Part shown: positions 24,465 to 33,792 of the stretch, piece after piece
Layout: each line of letters opens with the position of its first letter
Numbering within the stretch: position 1 is the stretch's first letter
Source: Agarophyton chilense
Taxonomy: Eukaryota > Rhodophyta > Florideophyceae > Gracilariales > Gracilariaceae
DNA: 64,000 nucleotides
NCBI GenBank assembly: GCA_030374765.1
Contig: JARGXX010000105.1
Span: 62,001 to 126,000, forward strand
Direction of reading: 5' to 3'
Program-made: the position numbers and the translations under genes
The notes under the pieces: model-generated
The model's database searches: none
What the model saw: only the letters and a program-made list of their open reading frames with translations
What the model was told of the DNA's origin: nothing

Positions 24465-25646
24465 ATGGCGCTTCCACCATCACGAGGCCGTACTAGGGCT
24501 GGAGATCACCTTTTTCTAGCACCAGAGCCCCCAGCGGCCTTCCAGGTTCCAAAAATGACCTTCGCCGAAATACAAGATGACCTGAAAAACATTTTCAACT
24601 GCCCCATTACGAGAGACACATTGAAGAATCTATTTGTATCCGATGCGAAAGGCGTTATTGACATCTTCATCGAGGGAGTCTATGCAAAGCTAGCTGAAGA
24701 TACGGCTCACCCGTATTTCAGGAGCCTGGAGTGCGTGGAATATCTCGAACAATATGAGCATAGAATTTCGTCTCTGCACTACATTCGCGAGTGTCAGAAG
24801 CTGTGCCCAGCTGAAGGTTTCGACAAGTTCAGTACTCGGGATATCCATGCATGCATGGATATCCCGAATGCTGAACTTGTTGAAACTCGCACCTGGGAAA
24901 ACCCGCTTTCATTGGGACCTTTCGGCTCTGACCAATTTCAGCAAGTTTCGGGTGCCCAGACAAAAGTTATTTAAAGACATGGCAAAGCAGGCTGATGATT
25001 TGATAGAGAGGGAGCGAATGATTCTAAGTGAGAAGGCTAATATTCAACATGACATATCCAGTATAGAGGAAAGGCGAGCGATGAAGAACCGGAAGTTGAG
25101 AGAATTCTCCAAACTGTGTCAGAGTTCGGCATAGAGATTTATGAGCTTCACAAACAACAGCGTGTCCTAATTGATGAAACTAGGAAAATGAAAGAAGCTC
25201 TTGCAGCGAAGAAAAAGACGAGCGCATTATTATTATCCCAAAAGCCTACGCTGAAAGAAGAAAATGAGCGTATGGCAACGAGGTTGGTGTCGTCACCAGA
25301 CCGTGTGAAAGGGGAAATAGATAACATGCGTGATTCACTGGACACAGGAAATGAGCATATCGCATCGTTGGAGAGAAAGAGACGGTCTTTGAAACACTTG
25401 GCTGAACAGCTGAAGGGAGCGAGGGCTTTAGAAGAAGAAGCAATTCGTGCCACAGAAGAAGAATTTTCGAATTGGAAAAAGTTCCAAGAGCTTGAAGACA
25501 AGAAACATAAGTGCGAGGCAAAGGACGGACAGTTTGAAGAGAAAGTAGTGAGTATAGAAGAGAATCGAGAACAAGTAGAGCGGTGGCTGGACACACCGGA
25601 ATTACGGAATCGCAGCTTTCAAGGGTTAGAGTCACTAGGTGGGTAG
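24465..25646 (+). pseudogene. NUF2: NUF2-like kinetochore protein gene, interrupted
   Basis: Nuf2 is a subunit of the Ndc80 complex, which joins kinetochores to spindle microtubules. It has an N-terminal calponin-homology domain followed by coiled coil. From the ATG at 24465 the translation shows a CH-type start (PKMTFAEIQDDLKNIF), then, in the +1 frame, LAPGKTRFHWDLSALTNFSK. The latter aligns without gaps to the human Nuf2 block LCPKAKRTSRFLSGIINF. Back in the first frame comes a coiled coil containing LVSSPDRVKGEIDNM, like the Nuf2 block IVDSPEKLKNYKEKM. The frame therefore shifts twice: once at a 56-bp palindrome (24824-24879) and once about 25050-25085. Total length near 394 codons is a little short for Nuf2 (about 460 in human). 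An AATAAA at 25750-25755 suggests a natural 3' end. It is a pseudogene unless the sequence has errors. Confidence 0.65.
24824..24879. repeat. 56-bp palindrome inside the NUF2-like gene
   Basis: Inverted repeat with no spacer, centred between 24851 and 24852. The inner 32 bp (24836-24867) are perfectly palindromic around atgcatgcat. The outer arms (caagttcag / ctgaacttg) pair with two mismatches. The right arm looks inserted: removing about 34 bp (1 mod 3) would bring the upstream codons ...RDI next to LKLAPGK in the expected Nuf2 alignment. Confidence 0.9.
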
Positions 25647-25749
25647 TTGTTTTTGCAGATTTCGTGTCCCCCTTTCGATATCGATCTCCATATCATGCTT
25701 AAATACCTCTCAACCAACTTTTTTGAGCCACTACGGCGTGCATAACTTG

Positions 25750-25755
25750 AATAAA
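25750..25755 (+). terminator. AATAAA after the NUF2-like gene
   Basis: Canonical polyadenylation hexamer 104 bp after the stop codon and just before element C begins. This implies that the gene's 3' end was not removed by the element. Confidence 0.45.
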
Positions 25756-25966
25756 GAGAACTAGTTTCTAATCGAAACTGATCAGGCTCTTACGTTCCGG
25801 CTCATCCAAAACCAATCCGGTCGTTAAAACTAGCGGCTCGGCTTTCACCAGTCCTTCGCTGTTTCGGGACGGCGGTAATTTGGGCGGCTTCTGGTCCTTC
25901 ATCGAGCTCTTTCGAGGTCTTTGTGAAAGCTGAAGCATCGATTAGAGATGGCTTTGCCGCTGTTTT

Positions 25967-26776
25967 ATGGCCCTTGCCGGCCCGTGCCACAAATTCGGAT
26001 GTAGTGCCCCGCCTAGGCCGAGGAGCTCAATTCCCGAAGGTTGGAACGATTCCGGTATCGATCCGGACACTCAGAGAGCACCCTCAGTGGTTTCAGGTCC
26101 TCGAGAGGTCGTGGCTGTGGGCACAGCTCCAGTGGTGGAGACCCCTTCAGCAGCACCCCGAAGTCGGGCCGACCCTGAATTACAGCGCCTGGAGACTCGA
26201 ATCGATATCGCCAACGCGGCTCACGTCGAGCTCCTTCAGGAGGTTACTACCCTCCGCCTCAAGGTGGAGGACGCCCAGGTGCGGGGAGTCGCCGATGACC
26301 TTCGTACCCTGAGGAGGGATGTGGACTCCCCTTTGGAAAGCTTTGGTACCCCTGGGGTCTTTATCTAGGAGTACCGGAGCCTCGTGGAGGAACACCGCGT
26401 GCAAGCGGAACGCTTCCGAGCTCGACTGGACACACTCGAGGCCATTATCCGTATGGACGGAGACACAGAAGCCTCGAAGGATAAACCCAACGTTTCGGAA
26501 GACGAAGGACACCGCTCCGCTAAACGGGACCGCCGCAAGTCCAAGAAGAGGGTTCACCTCCAAGAGGATTTATCGGATTCCGATCCCAATCGCTCGTCAT
26601 CGAGTTCGTCCTCCGAATCTTCGGATAGTGAAGATGGACGCCGGTCATCCCGGGCGACTCGGTCGAAGGCTACTTACACCTCTCAAGCAATCCGTACCCG
26701 GAAGAAGGGTAGGAAACACCTTGGATTAAGGGAGCTGAAGCCGACGAGTCCTCTCTATCGGAAGCTGCTATCGTAA
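25967..26776 (+). pseudogene. amino-terminal gag region of element C
   Basis: Contains a heptad-rich coiled-coil segment (LQRLETRIDIANAAHVELLQ) and then a low-complexity Ser/Asp/Glu run with basic flanks. This is a usual layout for the matrix-like front part of chromovirus gag. It is followed after a short gap by the capsid frame. Confidence 0.5.
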
Positions 26777-26905
26777 CGCTATTACCGGTTCGATAACCCT
26801 TCGGGAGATCGAACATCCCACGGAACGGGTAAGGTCAAGGACTACATCAAAAGGCTGAGCATCACCCTACAGAAGAGGGAGTTCACAGGAACAGACCCAA
26901 TTCTG

Positions 26906-27970
26906 GTGCTCGATTTCCTTGCGAGGTTTGTCCAGGAGGCTGACATCCTCGGTATGAGTGAAGCGCAAGCGTATCTTGCATTACCCTATTTCTTAAAGGG
27001 GATGGCTGAAGACCAGTTCAAATCCGTCCGTGGATCATCCCGAGTCTTGGAAGGGGGAGTCACGTGCTGGCCCGAAGCGGTGCAGTACCTCTTGAGGTCA
27101 TACGCTACTGGAAATGCGATTCAGGAAGCAATCCTTGCATTAAGGGATACGCGGCAGAAGCCGATGGAAACCGAAACGGTGTATTCAACTCGCTTGAATA
27201 AAGCGTTTCACCGATGCGGGAATGTATTCCCCGCCTACGAGAGATGCACCATGTTTGTGAATGGTTTGGACCCCTCGATAAGGGCATTGGTTGCCCGACA
27301 TCGGGAAGAGAAGCGCAAGCTGACCTACTTGGAACTGGTTCAGTACGCCCAGGCTGAAGGGGATACTCTCCGTGCCCGGCAGAACCGAAAGAGTCGGCCG
27401 ACACGTGCACTCCTCGCCGATGGAGATAACTCGTCTTTGTCACTCGCAGGAGGCCCTGCCCCTGTGGGGGTCAATGATAATATTCACTTCAGGGGAAGTA
27501 ACCCCGAATCTATGGGTACGTCTGAGTTGCCGTCGACATCCGCTCCGACTACGGATGAAGACCCTGCGCTCTATACCCAAGAACGGAGGGTGCCAGCCGC
27601 ATCGCTACCTTTTGCGAATACCGCTGCTCGGTTCTCTCGCCCCGAATGGAGGGATACAGCACCACGTCGCGTGGATTCACGTCCACAACCGAACCCGGCA
27701 GAGCTGATTTGCTATTTGTGTTACCTCCGTGGTGACAAAGCACCAGACTGCACATGTCCCCTGCGGGAGGGTTCACGAATAATCGCTCAGTACGAGGCTC
27801 TGACCCCTGAGGAGAAAGCTCGAGTCCCGAGTAGGTCCTATGAGGAACAAAGAACACTCCGAGCTCACCTTGCTGACAGGGATACAGAACTTGTACCCGC
27901 GAACGGGGAACAACCGGTCCCCTTCGAGGCAGCTGCACCGAATTCGGTGGGGTCCGCTTCGAAAAACTAA
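26906..27970 (+). CDS. gag capsid-nucleocapsid frame of fossil element C
   Basis: A 354-codon open stretch, helical and capsid-like (DFLARFVQEADILGMSEAQA, then RCGNVFPAYERCTMFVNGLD). It ends with an atypical Cys cluster (CYLCYLRGDKAPDCTC) in place of a standard CCHC knuckle. The RCGN...GLD block is shared with the gag of element B. The frame ends 3 bp before the first pol codon listed, with pol in the -1 phase, so gag and pol are set up for frameshift-type coupling. Confidence 0.75.
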   Translation: MLDFLARFVQEADILGMSEAQAYLALPYFLKGMAEDQFKSVRGSSRVLEGGVTCWPEAVQYLLRSYATGNAIQEAILALRDTRQKPMETETVYSTRLNKAFHRCGNVFPAYERCTMFVNGLDPSIRALVARHREEKRKLTYLELVQYAQAEGDTLRARQNRKSRPTRALLADGDNSSLSLAGGPAPVGVNDNIHFRGSNPESMGTSELPSTSAPTTDEDPALYTQERRVPAASLPFANTAARFSRPEWRDTAPRRVDSRPQPNPAELICYLCYLRGDKAPDCTCPLREGSRIIAQYEALTPEEKARVPSRSYEEQRTLRAHLADRDTELVPANGEQPVPFEAAAPNSVGSASKN

Positions 27971-27998
27971 ACTTGGGAGTCTCCCCTGCGGGAGGGGC
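27958..27998 (+). promoter_or_regulatory. gag-pol junction with A-run and small hairpin (element C)
   Basis: The gag frame ends tcg-aaa-aac-taa. The pol frame is open through the same bases in the -1 phase. A short stem (ctccc / gggag with a ctgc loop) lies about 10 bases after the gag stop. Many Ty3/gypsy elements join gag and pol by -1 frameshifting at such A-runs; that it happens here is inference. Confidence 0.4.
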
Positions 27999-30156
27999 GT
28001 CTTCTAAGCCGGAGTTGAAGACGCCCGAGGCGCTCCAGCTTCGCTCCCCAGCTGTGACTATCCTTTCAAGGAGAACGGCTGACACCGACGTTAACTCGGG
28101 ATACTTTAGTGTCTTTCGTCGCCCGTGGATACGGTCCCGTAATCTCCGTATTCCGGATCGAGTTATGGTAATGGCCAAGCGGAATTATAAAGTATTCGCC
28201 GACTTCGGCCTGTCCAACCAGTTTATGGTTCGTCAAATATCTGTCCTGGATACAGGAGCCGCTCCTAACTTAATTCATGTTGAATTGTTACCCCCGCTGC
28301 TCCGGGTTCAAGTTCGTACCGGTCCACGTTTGGATATCGCCGATGCAAACAACAACCCGCTGCGGACACTGGGTACAATTTCCCTCATGGTGAGGTTAGG
28401 CTCCTATCTCGTTCAGCTAGAGTTTATTGTATGCAAGTCACTTGCAGCACCAGTCATACTGGGTTGTGACTTTTGCGACCGCTTCGTTGAAGCCATCCGT
28501 CCTCGGAATAGAACTGTGGAACTCGAAGACGGGTCTACGATCCCAATCGTTCGTAAACCCTTACAGGGAGCAGCGCGAACACGCGTTCCTCTCCCTGTCG
28601 CGCAGGAATCTGTGAAGAAGGACCCGGTGTCTACACGGGTAAAGGTTGCGAAGTCAGTGGCTATCCCGCCAGAAACCCAGGTTTGGGTCACAGTTGTTAC
28701 CAATCAAATTGGTGTGCATGTGGTACAACCGAACCCGTCTCTGTATACGCGGCGTCAACTCGCCCTTGCGAATGGGGTTGTCTTCGTGGAACCGGATAAA
28801 CCTTTCAAGGTTTTGGTAGCCAACTTTGGAAAGACAACGCAGCATTTGGTCAAACACCAGATCCTGGGTTCTGGTCTTCCACACCCGCATGCGGTCGTAC
28901 CTACAAAGATCTCTATTGCAGAGGTCCTTGGTGTGGCGGACCCTAAGGAGGGGGAGGACACTGCCGAAATCGCGGAAGACGGTGAGCTTACGACTGCAGC
29001 TCCACACGCTGAACACTTTAAACCTCAGAAGGTTACGGCCCCTCTCACAGGAGCAGACCAGACGGATCCTGTTCAGGAATTGGAGAAATGGGATCTCAAC
29101 CATGTACCCGCATCTCATCGGGAGAAGCTGAGGCACATGCTTCGTGAATTTACCCCCATGTGGGATGGTTCCCTTGGAACTATTGGGATTACAGAACACA
29201 GCATCGATTTGTTACCGAACACTCGGCCTATTGCCCAACACCCTTACAGGGCTGGACCGAAAGCTCGGGAAGAGGAGAAATCTCAGGTGGAGAAGATGCT
29301 TAAAGCGGGCGTAATTGAACCTGCCCAGTCCGCTTGGGCCTCACCAGTGGTGTTAGTTCCGAAACCGGATGGATCGTGGCGTTTCTGCATCGATTACAGA
29401 CGCCTGAACGAGGTAACCATTAAGGATGTGTACCCGATCCCTCGGATGGACGAATACATCGACTCCCTTGGGAGCGCTACTGTTTTCTCTACCCTCGACG
29501 CCAATTCGGGCTACTGGCAAGTCCCTATTATGGAGGAAGATCGAGACAAAACGGCTTTCGTGTGTCATCAAGGACTTTTCCGATTCCGGAGGATGCCTTT
29601 TGGGTTGACAAATGCCCCCGCAACGTTTCAACGGGCGATAGACATTCTGTTGGCTCCCTTCAAGTGGAGGACGTGTCTAGTGTATTTAGACGACATTATT
29701 GTCTTCTCCAACAACCTGGATGATCACCTCGAACACGTCAGGGACGTATTGAAGATACTCCGCGACGCGGGAATCACCTTTAAACTCAAGAAGTGCGAGT
29801 TTTTCACCGATTCGGTTAAGTATCTGGGTCATATCATCCGTCCCGGACAGCTTTCAATCGATGAAGTACGAGTAAAATCCTTGAAGGAAGCAAAACACCC
29901 GAAAACTCAAACGGAGTTGCGATCCTTCTTAGGTCTGTGTAACGTGTATCGCCGATTCGTCCCGAACTTTGCGGATATTGCCACCCCCCTCAACAGGCTC
30001 TTGATGAAGGGACAACCAGTTGAACTGGAACCTTTTGGCGACGCGGAAGCGTCTGCCTTCACGGCATTGGTGAATGCCGTAACATCACCGCCAATCTTGG
30101 CTCTACCCAATCCTGGGCTCCCTTACGAAGTGGACACCGATGCTAGTGCAAACTAA
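27973..30156 (+). CDS. protease-reverse transcriptase frame of fossil element C
   Basis: A 727-codon open stretch. The protease active site is DTGAAPNLIH (about residues 92-101). RT motifs in order are WASPVVLVPKPDGSWRFCID, FSTLDANSGYWQVP, FGLTNAPATFQRAID and YLDDIIVFSNN; the start of RNase H (YEVDTDAS) closes the frame. The first codon has no ATG, in keeping with translation as a gag fusion. Homologous frames are seen in elements A, B and the 36646-37740 remnant. Confidence 0.85.
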   Translation: MGVSPAGGASSKPELKTPEALQLRSPAVTILSRRTADTDVNSGYFSVFRRPWIRSRNLRIPDRVMVMAKRNYKVFADFGLSNQFMVRQISVLDTGAAPNLIHVELLPPLLRVQVRTGPRLDIADANNNPLRTLGTISLMVRLGSYLVQLEFIVCKSLAAPVILGCDFCDRFVEAIRPRNRTVELEDGSTIPIVRKPLQGAARTRVPLPVAQESVKKDPVSTRVKVAKSVAIPPETQVWVTVVTNQIGVHVVQPNPSLYTRRQLALANGVVFVEPDKPFKVLVANFGKTTQHLVKHQILGSGLPHPHAVVPTKISIAEVLGVADPKEGEDTAEIAEDGELTTAAPHAEHFKPQKVTAPLTGADQTDPVQELEKWDLNHVPASHREKLRHMLREFTPMWDGSLGTIGITEHSIDLLPNTRPIAQHPYRAGPKAREEEKSQVEKMLKAGVIEPAQSAWASPVVLVPKPDGSWRFCIDYRRLNEVTIKDVYPIPRMDEYIDSLGSATVFSTLDANSGYWQVPIMEEDRDKTAFVCHQGLFRFRRMPFGLTNAPATFQRAIDILLAPFKWRTCLVYLDDIIVFSNNLDDHLEHVRDVLKILRDAGITFKLKKCEFFTDSVKYLGHIIRPGQLSIDEVRVKSLKEAKHPKTQTELRSFLGLCNVYRRFVPNFADIATPLNRLLMKGQPVELEPFGDAEASAFTALVNAVTSPPILALPNPGLPYEVDTDASAN

Positions 30157-30351
30157 GTACGGTGTGCACTGTTCCAATCCTCTGAGGATGGTGAACGTCA
30201 CCCTATTGGGTACTGGTCACGTTCCCTGAATGTCCATGAAAGGAACTACTCGGTCTCCGAGAAAGAATGTTTAGCCATTGTGTGGGCCTTAGCTACACTT
30301 CGCCCCTATCTGATGGGTACTCGTTTCTAAGTCCATACGGACCACGCATGC

Positions 30352-32505
30352 TTGCGTTGGCTCCTGGAGATCTCCGAACCCTCGGGCCGCCTTATGCGCT
30401 GGCGTCTCCGACTGTCGGAATTCGACTTTGAGATCCTGTCCAAGAAAGGGAAGCTGAACACTCAGGCTGATGCACTATCCCGCTTGGGAACAACAGCGAA
30501 AACGGAACCCTACGAGGACGATGACATCCCATGCTTTATGGTATCGGACCTCGAGGGAGGAGCTCAACCGCTGACGGATGATGTTTGTGACGATATACTC
30601 GTCAACGAGAGTCTGGATTCGCCGACCGGCTCTTTTATACCTATCTCTCCAGAGGAGATGATACGCGAGCAACAGCTCGACCCATTCTGTACACGGATTC
30701 GGGCTCGCCTCAACGGAGGATTTCAGTTACCTTTCGAGGACGACGATCAGGGTTACCTAATCAGGACCGTTGGACCTCGCCCGAGGATAGTGGTGCCGCA
30801 CACCCTACAACAGAGGGTATTACACCTCACTCACTATGTGAAGGTTGGCGCCCACCCCGGGGGAAGAAAACTGTACCTCACGTTGAGAAGGGACTTTTAC
30901 TGGCCGGCAATGGCATTCGATTGTTACGCCGTCAGACGGGCCTGCGCCAATTGCGCCAAGAATGACGTCAAACTTCGGAAGCACTCTAAGAAGTTGACGC
31001 TGTTCCCGGCACGGGCTCCACTCGAATTCGTGGCCATAGACATCCTAGGGGAGTTTATCAGAACGCCCCGAGGTCATCGGTATCTGCTTGTCATTTCTGA
31101 CAGATTCTCTAAGTTAACGAGAACTGTGCCGCTGAAGCGGATCACCGCCGCTACCGTCGCGCAAGCGTTCGTGACCCATTGGGTGTTCGTATATGGACCG
31201 CCGGTGCAGTCGTTATCCGACAACGGAGGGCAATTCGCATCAAAGTTCTTTCAGGATGTATGTCGAATCCTTGATGTAAGGAATTTATTTGTTACTACCT
31301 ATCACCCTCAGGGGAATGGCCAGGTGGAGAGGTTTAACCGCACGATAATCAACGCTTTGAGATCGTATGTTGCGGATCACCCCAAAAATTGGGACTTGTA
31401 CACAGACGCTATCACGTATACATACAACACCCAGGTACATCGGGTTACATCTTTATCCCCATTCGAACTGGTACTGTCGAGGACACCGCCGCCGGTCGCC
31501 ATCGAGGCTCAACCGACGCTGTCGACGTACCCGTCACCGGGATTGTACCGAGAAGCCTGGAAGGAGTGGCTTACGAAGATGGTGCCGATAGCCCGGAAAG
31601 CAACGGACAAAGCTCAACGCGCCGACAAGAAGGACTTTGACAATCGGGTTCGCAAACCTCTACCTCAGGTGGAGCCCGACGACTTCGTCTTCCTTCGAAA
31701 GGAATACTACAATCCTGAAAAGGAACGTAGGCACAAGCTTTCGCCAATTGTGGACGGACCCTATCATTTGGTTTCTGTAGACCCGGACACGGTGGTATTG
31801 GATATCGCTAACCGCCACGAACGGATCTCCAGGGAGCGCATCACACGAGCGCCCAACCCAAATGTGGAAGTGGTGTCGGCACCAACGCCCTCCACAGGGG
31901 ATGATTCAACGGAAGTTAACCCGTCAGGCGGAGATTCGAACACCCGCCCCGTTATACTTCCGCACCCGGAACGTGGTTTAACCGACCTACTGGAAACTTC
32001 GGATACTTCCGAACCTGGGCCCGCTCCCTCAAGGGCCCAGTCAACGAACTCTTACAGAGTTACTCCCCCACCGGAGGTAATCAAGCCTCCTGGCTCTCCG
32101 CCTAAGGAGGGGGAGGAGGACTTAGTTCCTTTGCAGGACGATGTTTCGGCGTCAGCCAGTCGCCCTAACAGGGAATCTAGTTCTCACAGTGAGACGGCGA
32201 GCCCGACCGAGCCGGCGACAGAGAAGTCACAACCCCAGCATATGGGTAGCGACATCACCGCCGACCCAGGCGAGCACGACGTCAGAAAAGATGACGAAAA
32301 CCCGCTTAGGGAGAGTCGTGTGGAGAACTCCGCATCCGGAACGCATACAGAGCCGACGATCACCCGCCGCCACGGACAAGACACTGAGATGTGGCACACT
32401 CAAACCCCGCTTTCTCGGGAACGAGCTGTGTCAGCGGACCCGCACGGGGAAGATCTCGACGACGAGGTTGACCAAATTTGGCTCTCCGTTATCGAATGGG
32501 AATAG
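30352..32505 (+). CDS. RNase H end and integrase frame of fossil element C
   Basis: A 717-codon open stretch. It starts with the last part of RNase H (RWRLRLSEFDFEILSKKG). Integrase follows with an HHCC zinc site (HLTHYVK...CANCAK), catalytic-core blocks (FVAIDILGEF; SDNGGQFASKFFQD; HPQGNGQVERFNRT) and a GPF/Y module (IVDGPYHLVSVDPDTVVL). The final 200 or so residues are a Pro/Glu/Ser-rich disordered linker rather than an immediate chromodomain, which is unusual for the family. Confidence 0.85.
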   Translation: MRWLLEISEPSGRLMRWRLRLSEFDFEILSKKGKLNTQADALSRLGTTAKTEPYEDDDIPCFMVSDLEGGAQPLTDDVCDDILVNESLDSPTGSFIPISPEEMIREQQLDPFCTRIRARLNGGFQLPFEDDDQGYLIRTVGPRPRIVVPHTLQQRVLHLTHYVKVGAHPGGRKLYLTLRRDFYWPAMAFDCYAVRRACANCAKNDVKLRKHSKKLTLFPARAPLEFVAIDILGEFIRTPRGHRYLLVISDRFSKLTRTVPLKRITAATVAQAFVTHWVFVYGPPVQSLSDNGGQFASKFFQDVCRILDVRNLFVTTYHPQGNGQVERFNRTIINALRSYVADHPKNWDLYTDAITYTYNTQVHRVTSLSPFELVLSRTPPPVAIEAQPTLSTYPSPGLYREAWKEWLTKMVPIARKATDKAQRADKKDFDNRVRKPLPQVEPDDFVFLRKEYYNPEKERRHKLSPIVDGPYHLVSVDPDTVVLDIANRHERISRERITRAPNPNVEVVSAPTPSTGDDSTEVNPSGGDSNTRPVILPHPERGLTDLLETSDTSEPGPAPSRAQSTNSYRVTPPPEVIKPPGSPPKEGEEDLVPLQDDVSASASRPNRESSSHSETASPTEPATEKSQPQHMGSDITADPGEHDVRKDDENPLRESRVENSASGTHTEPTITRRHGQDTEMWHTQTPLSRERAVSADPHGEDLDDEVDQIWLSVIEWE

Positions 32506-32670
32506 GAACTCCTATGGAGACACTGCAACCCTCAGGAATGGGAAAGAAATGAGTGAGACCCGTCGCGGACAGCTCAGGAGAGTGCTAGCGCGTGTCGAAA
32601 GCGCCACCTCACATCCGCTTGCGGAGTGGCAACCGGCGCCCGCGCATTTATGTGGCACACGTCGAATGGC

Positions 32671-32770
32671 ACTGAGCCAATCAAAAGGCTCTGACGACCA
32701 ACCGTCGCGCAACCCGCCTCACTGAGCCAATCAAAAGGCTTTGACGACCAACCGTCGCGCAAACCGCCTC
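32671..32770 (+). repeat. 50-bp tandem duplication in the pol 3' region of element C
   Basis: Two head-to-tail 50-bp units (32671-32720 and 32721-32770) starting actgagccaatcaaaaggct, differing at two or three positions. Just upstream, 32613-32640 is a 28-bp exact direct copy of 33937-33964 within the antisense gene, pointing to local template switching. Confidence 0.8.
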
Positions 32771-33054
32771 CGTCGCACGGCACGTTGCACCAGAGCAACC
32801 TTCGTCCCCGTAGCTCGGGTTGACGTTGAAGTCTTACCCCCCTGAGATTGGAGACGCTACCGCGTCGCGGTTTCTCAACCGTCACGGAATCTAAGAACAC
32901 CGTTGTTATCGAGAAGATCTCAGTTTTAAGAAGAACCCAAAACTGAGCCGTGTTGACTCCGTACACGGAAGTTACAACGTAGCCCACAGGCCACTCGGCG
33001 CCGTTTGGACGAAGTGCTGAGACCCGCTCGCAACACGGAAAAGAACCCACCGGG

Positions 33055-33345
33055 GTGTTTCTAGACCCTACGTTGACACCCTCAAGGGAACTAGAGCGTT
33101 CTAAGATGGAAGAGAAGCCCGAACAGGGAAAAGTGTACCCGCAGGAATTCGTTATCGATTGCATCGTGCGTCACATCTACACCCCCGAGGGAGAAGTTCG
33201 CTACCAAGTCCGATGGTACGGATTCTCGCCTGATGAGGATACAGTGGAACCCATTGAGCACCTTCCGAGGTCTAAGGTTTTATCCTATCACCGACGCGCT
33301 CGGGTAGCCTTGCCTCCAAATCTGGATCGTGCCCAAGTCGGGTAA
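33055..33345 (+). pseudogene. chromodomain of element C
   Basis: Contains a chromodomain core (EVRYQVRWYGFSPDEDTVEP, then IEHLPRSKVLSYHRRA). It lies about 1.3 kb after the GPF/Y module, whereas most chromoviruses have the chromodomain close behind it. The equivalent block in element A is at about 3430-3580 (IRWYGFPPEADPSEP). Confidence 0.75.
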
Positions 33346-33534
33346 GCCACCACGGGAACTGGTGTGGATGCGACCTCGAAGTGAGGAAGATGTTGGACCT
33401 CTGAAGAGGAATTGAGGAGAGTATCCCGAAGAACACGTATTGAGAGGGAATGTTTACTGGCCCTCGGCCTAGCGCCGTTAACCGGGAAACACAGCACCGG
33501 GTTATCGGGACAGTTTATGATAAAAAAGGAAAAG

Positions 33535-33725
33535 AAGACCCACGAATTGGAGAAGAAGATTAAGAAGAAGATTGGACCCTAGGAAGGGAAGAAGATGAAG
33601 ACGAAGATGAAGAAGATCCTAAGAAGGAAGAAGAGAAGAAGATGAAGATGAAGATGAAGAAGATCCTAAGAAGGAAGAAGAGAAGAAGTAGAAGCTAAGA
33701 TCCTAGGAAGGAAGAAGAAAAGAAG
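33535..33725 (+). repeat. purine-rich imperfect tandem repeat (gaagaagatgaag)
   Basis: About 190 bp almost free of pyrimidines, with an imperfect unit of the type gatgaagaagatcctaagaa repeated two to three times. It separates the chromodomain from the 3' end of the opposite-strand gene. Element A has a shorter equivalent at 3669-3735. Confidence 0.75.
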
Positions 33726-33792
33726 CTATGCAAATATCAGAAGTTTACTATTGTCACCAAGCTATGGACTCCACAATTGCCCGAAGGCGGAA

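Noticed and set aside
25148-25594. 148-codon - strand frame under the NUF2-like coiled coil
   Set aside because: Ser/Phe-rich mirror of a Glu/Lys coiled coil, a common artefact.
33535-33725. CRISPR array or satellite at the purine-rich repeat
   Set aside because: Units are imperfect and there are no unique spacers; it is simple low-complexity repeat inside a retroelement. No CRISPR array was seen anywhere in the window.
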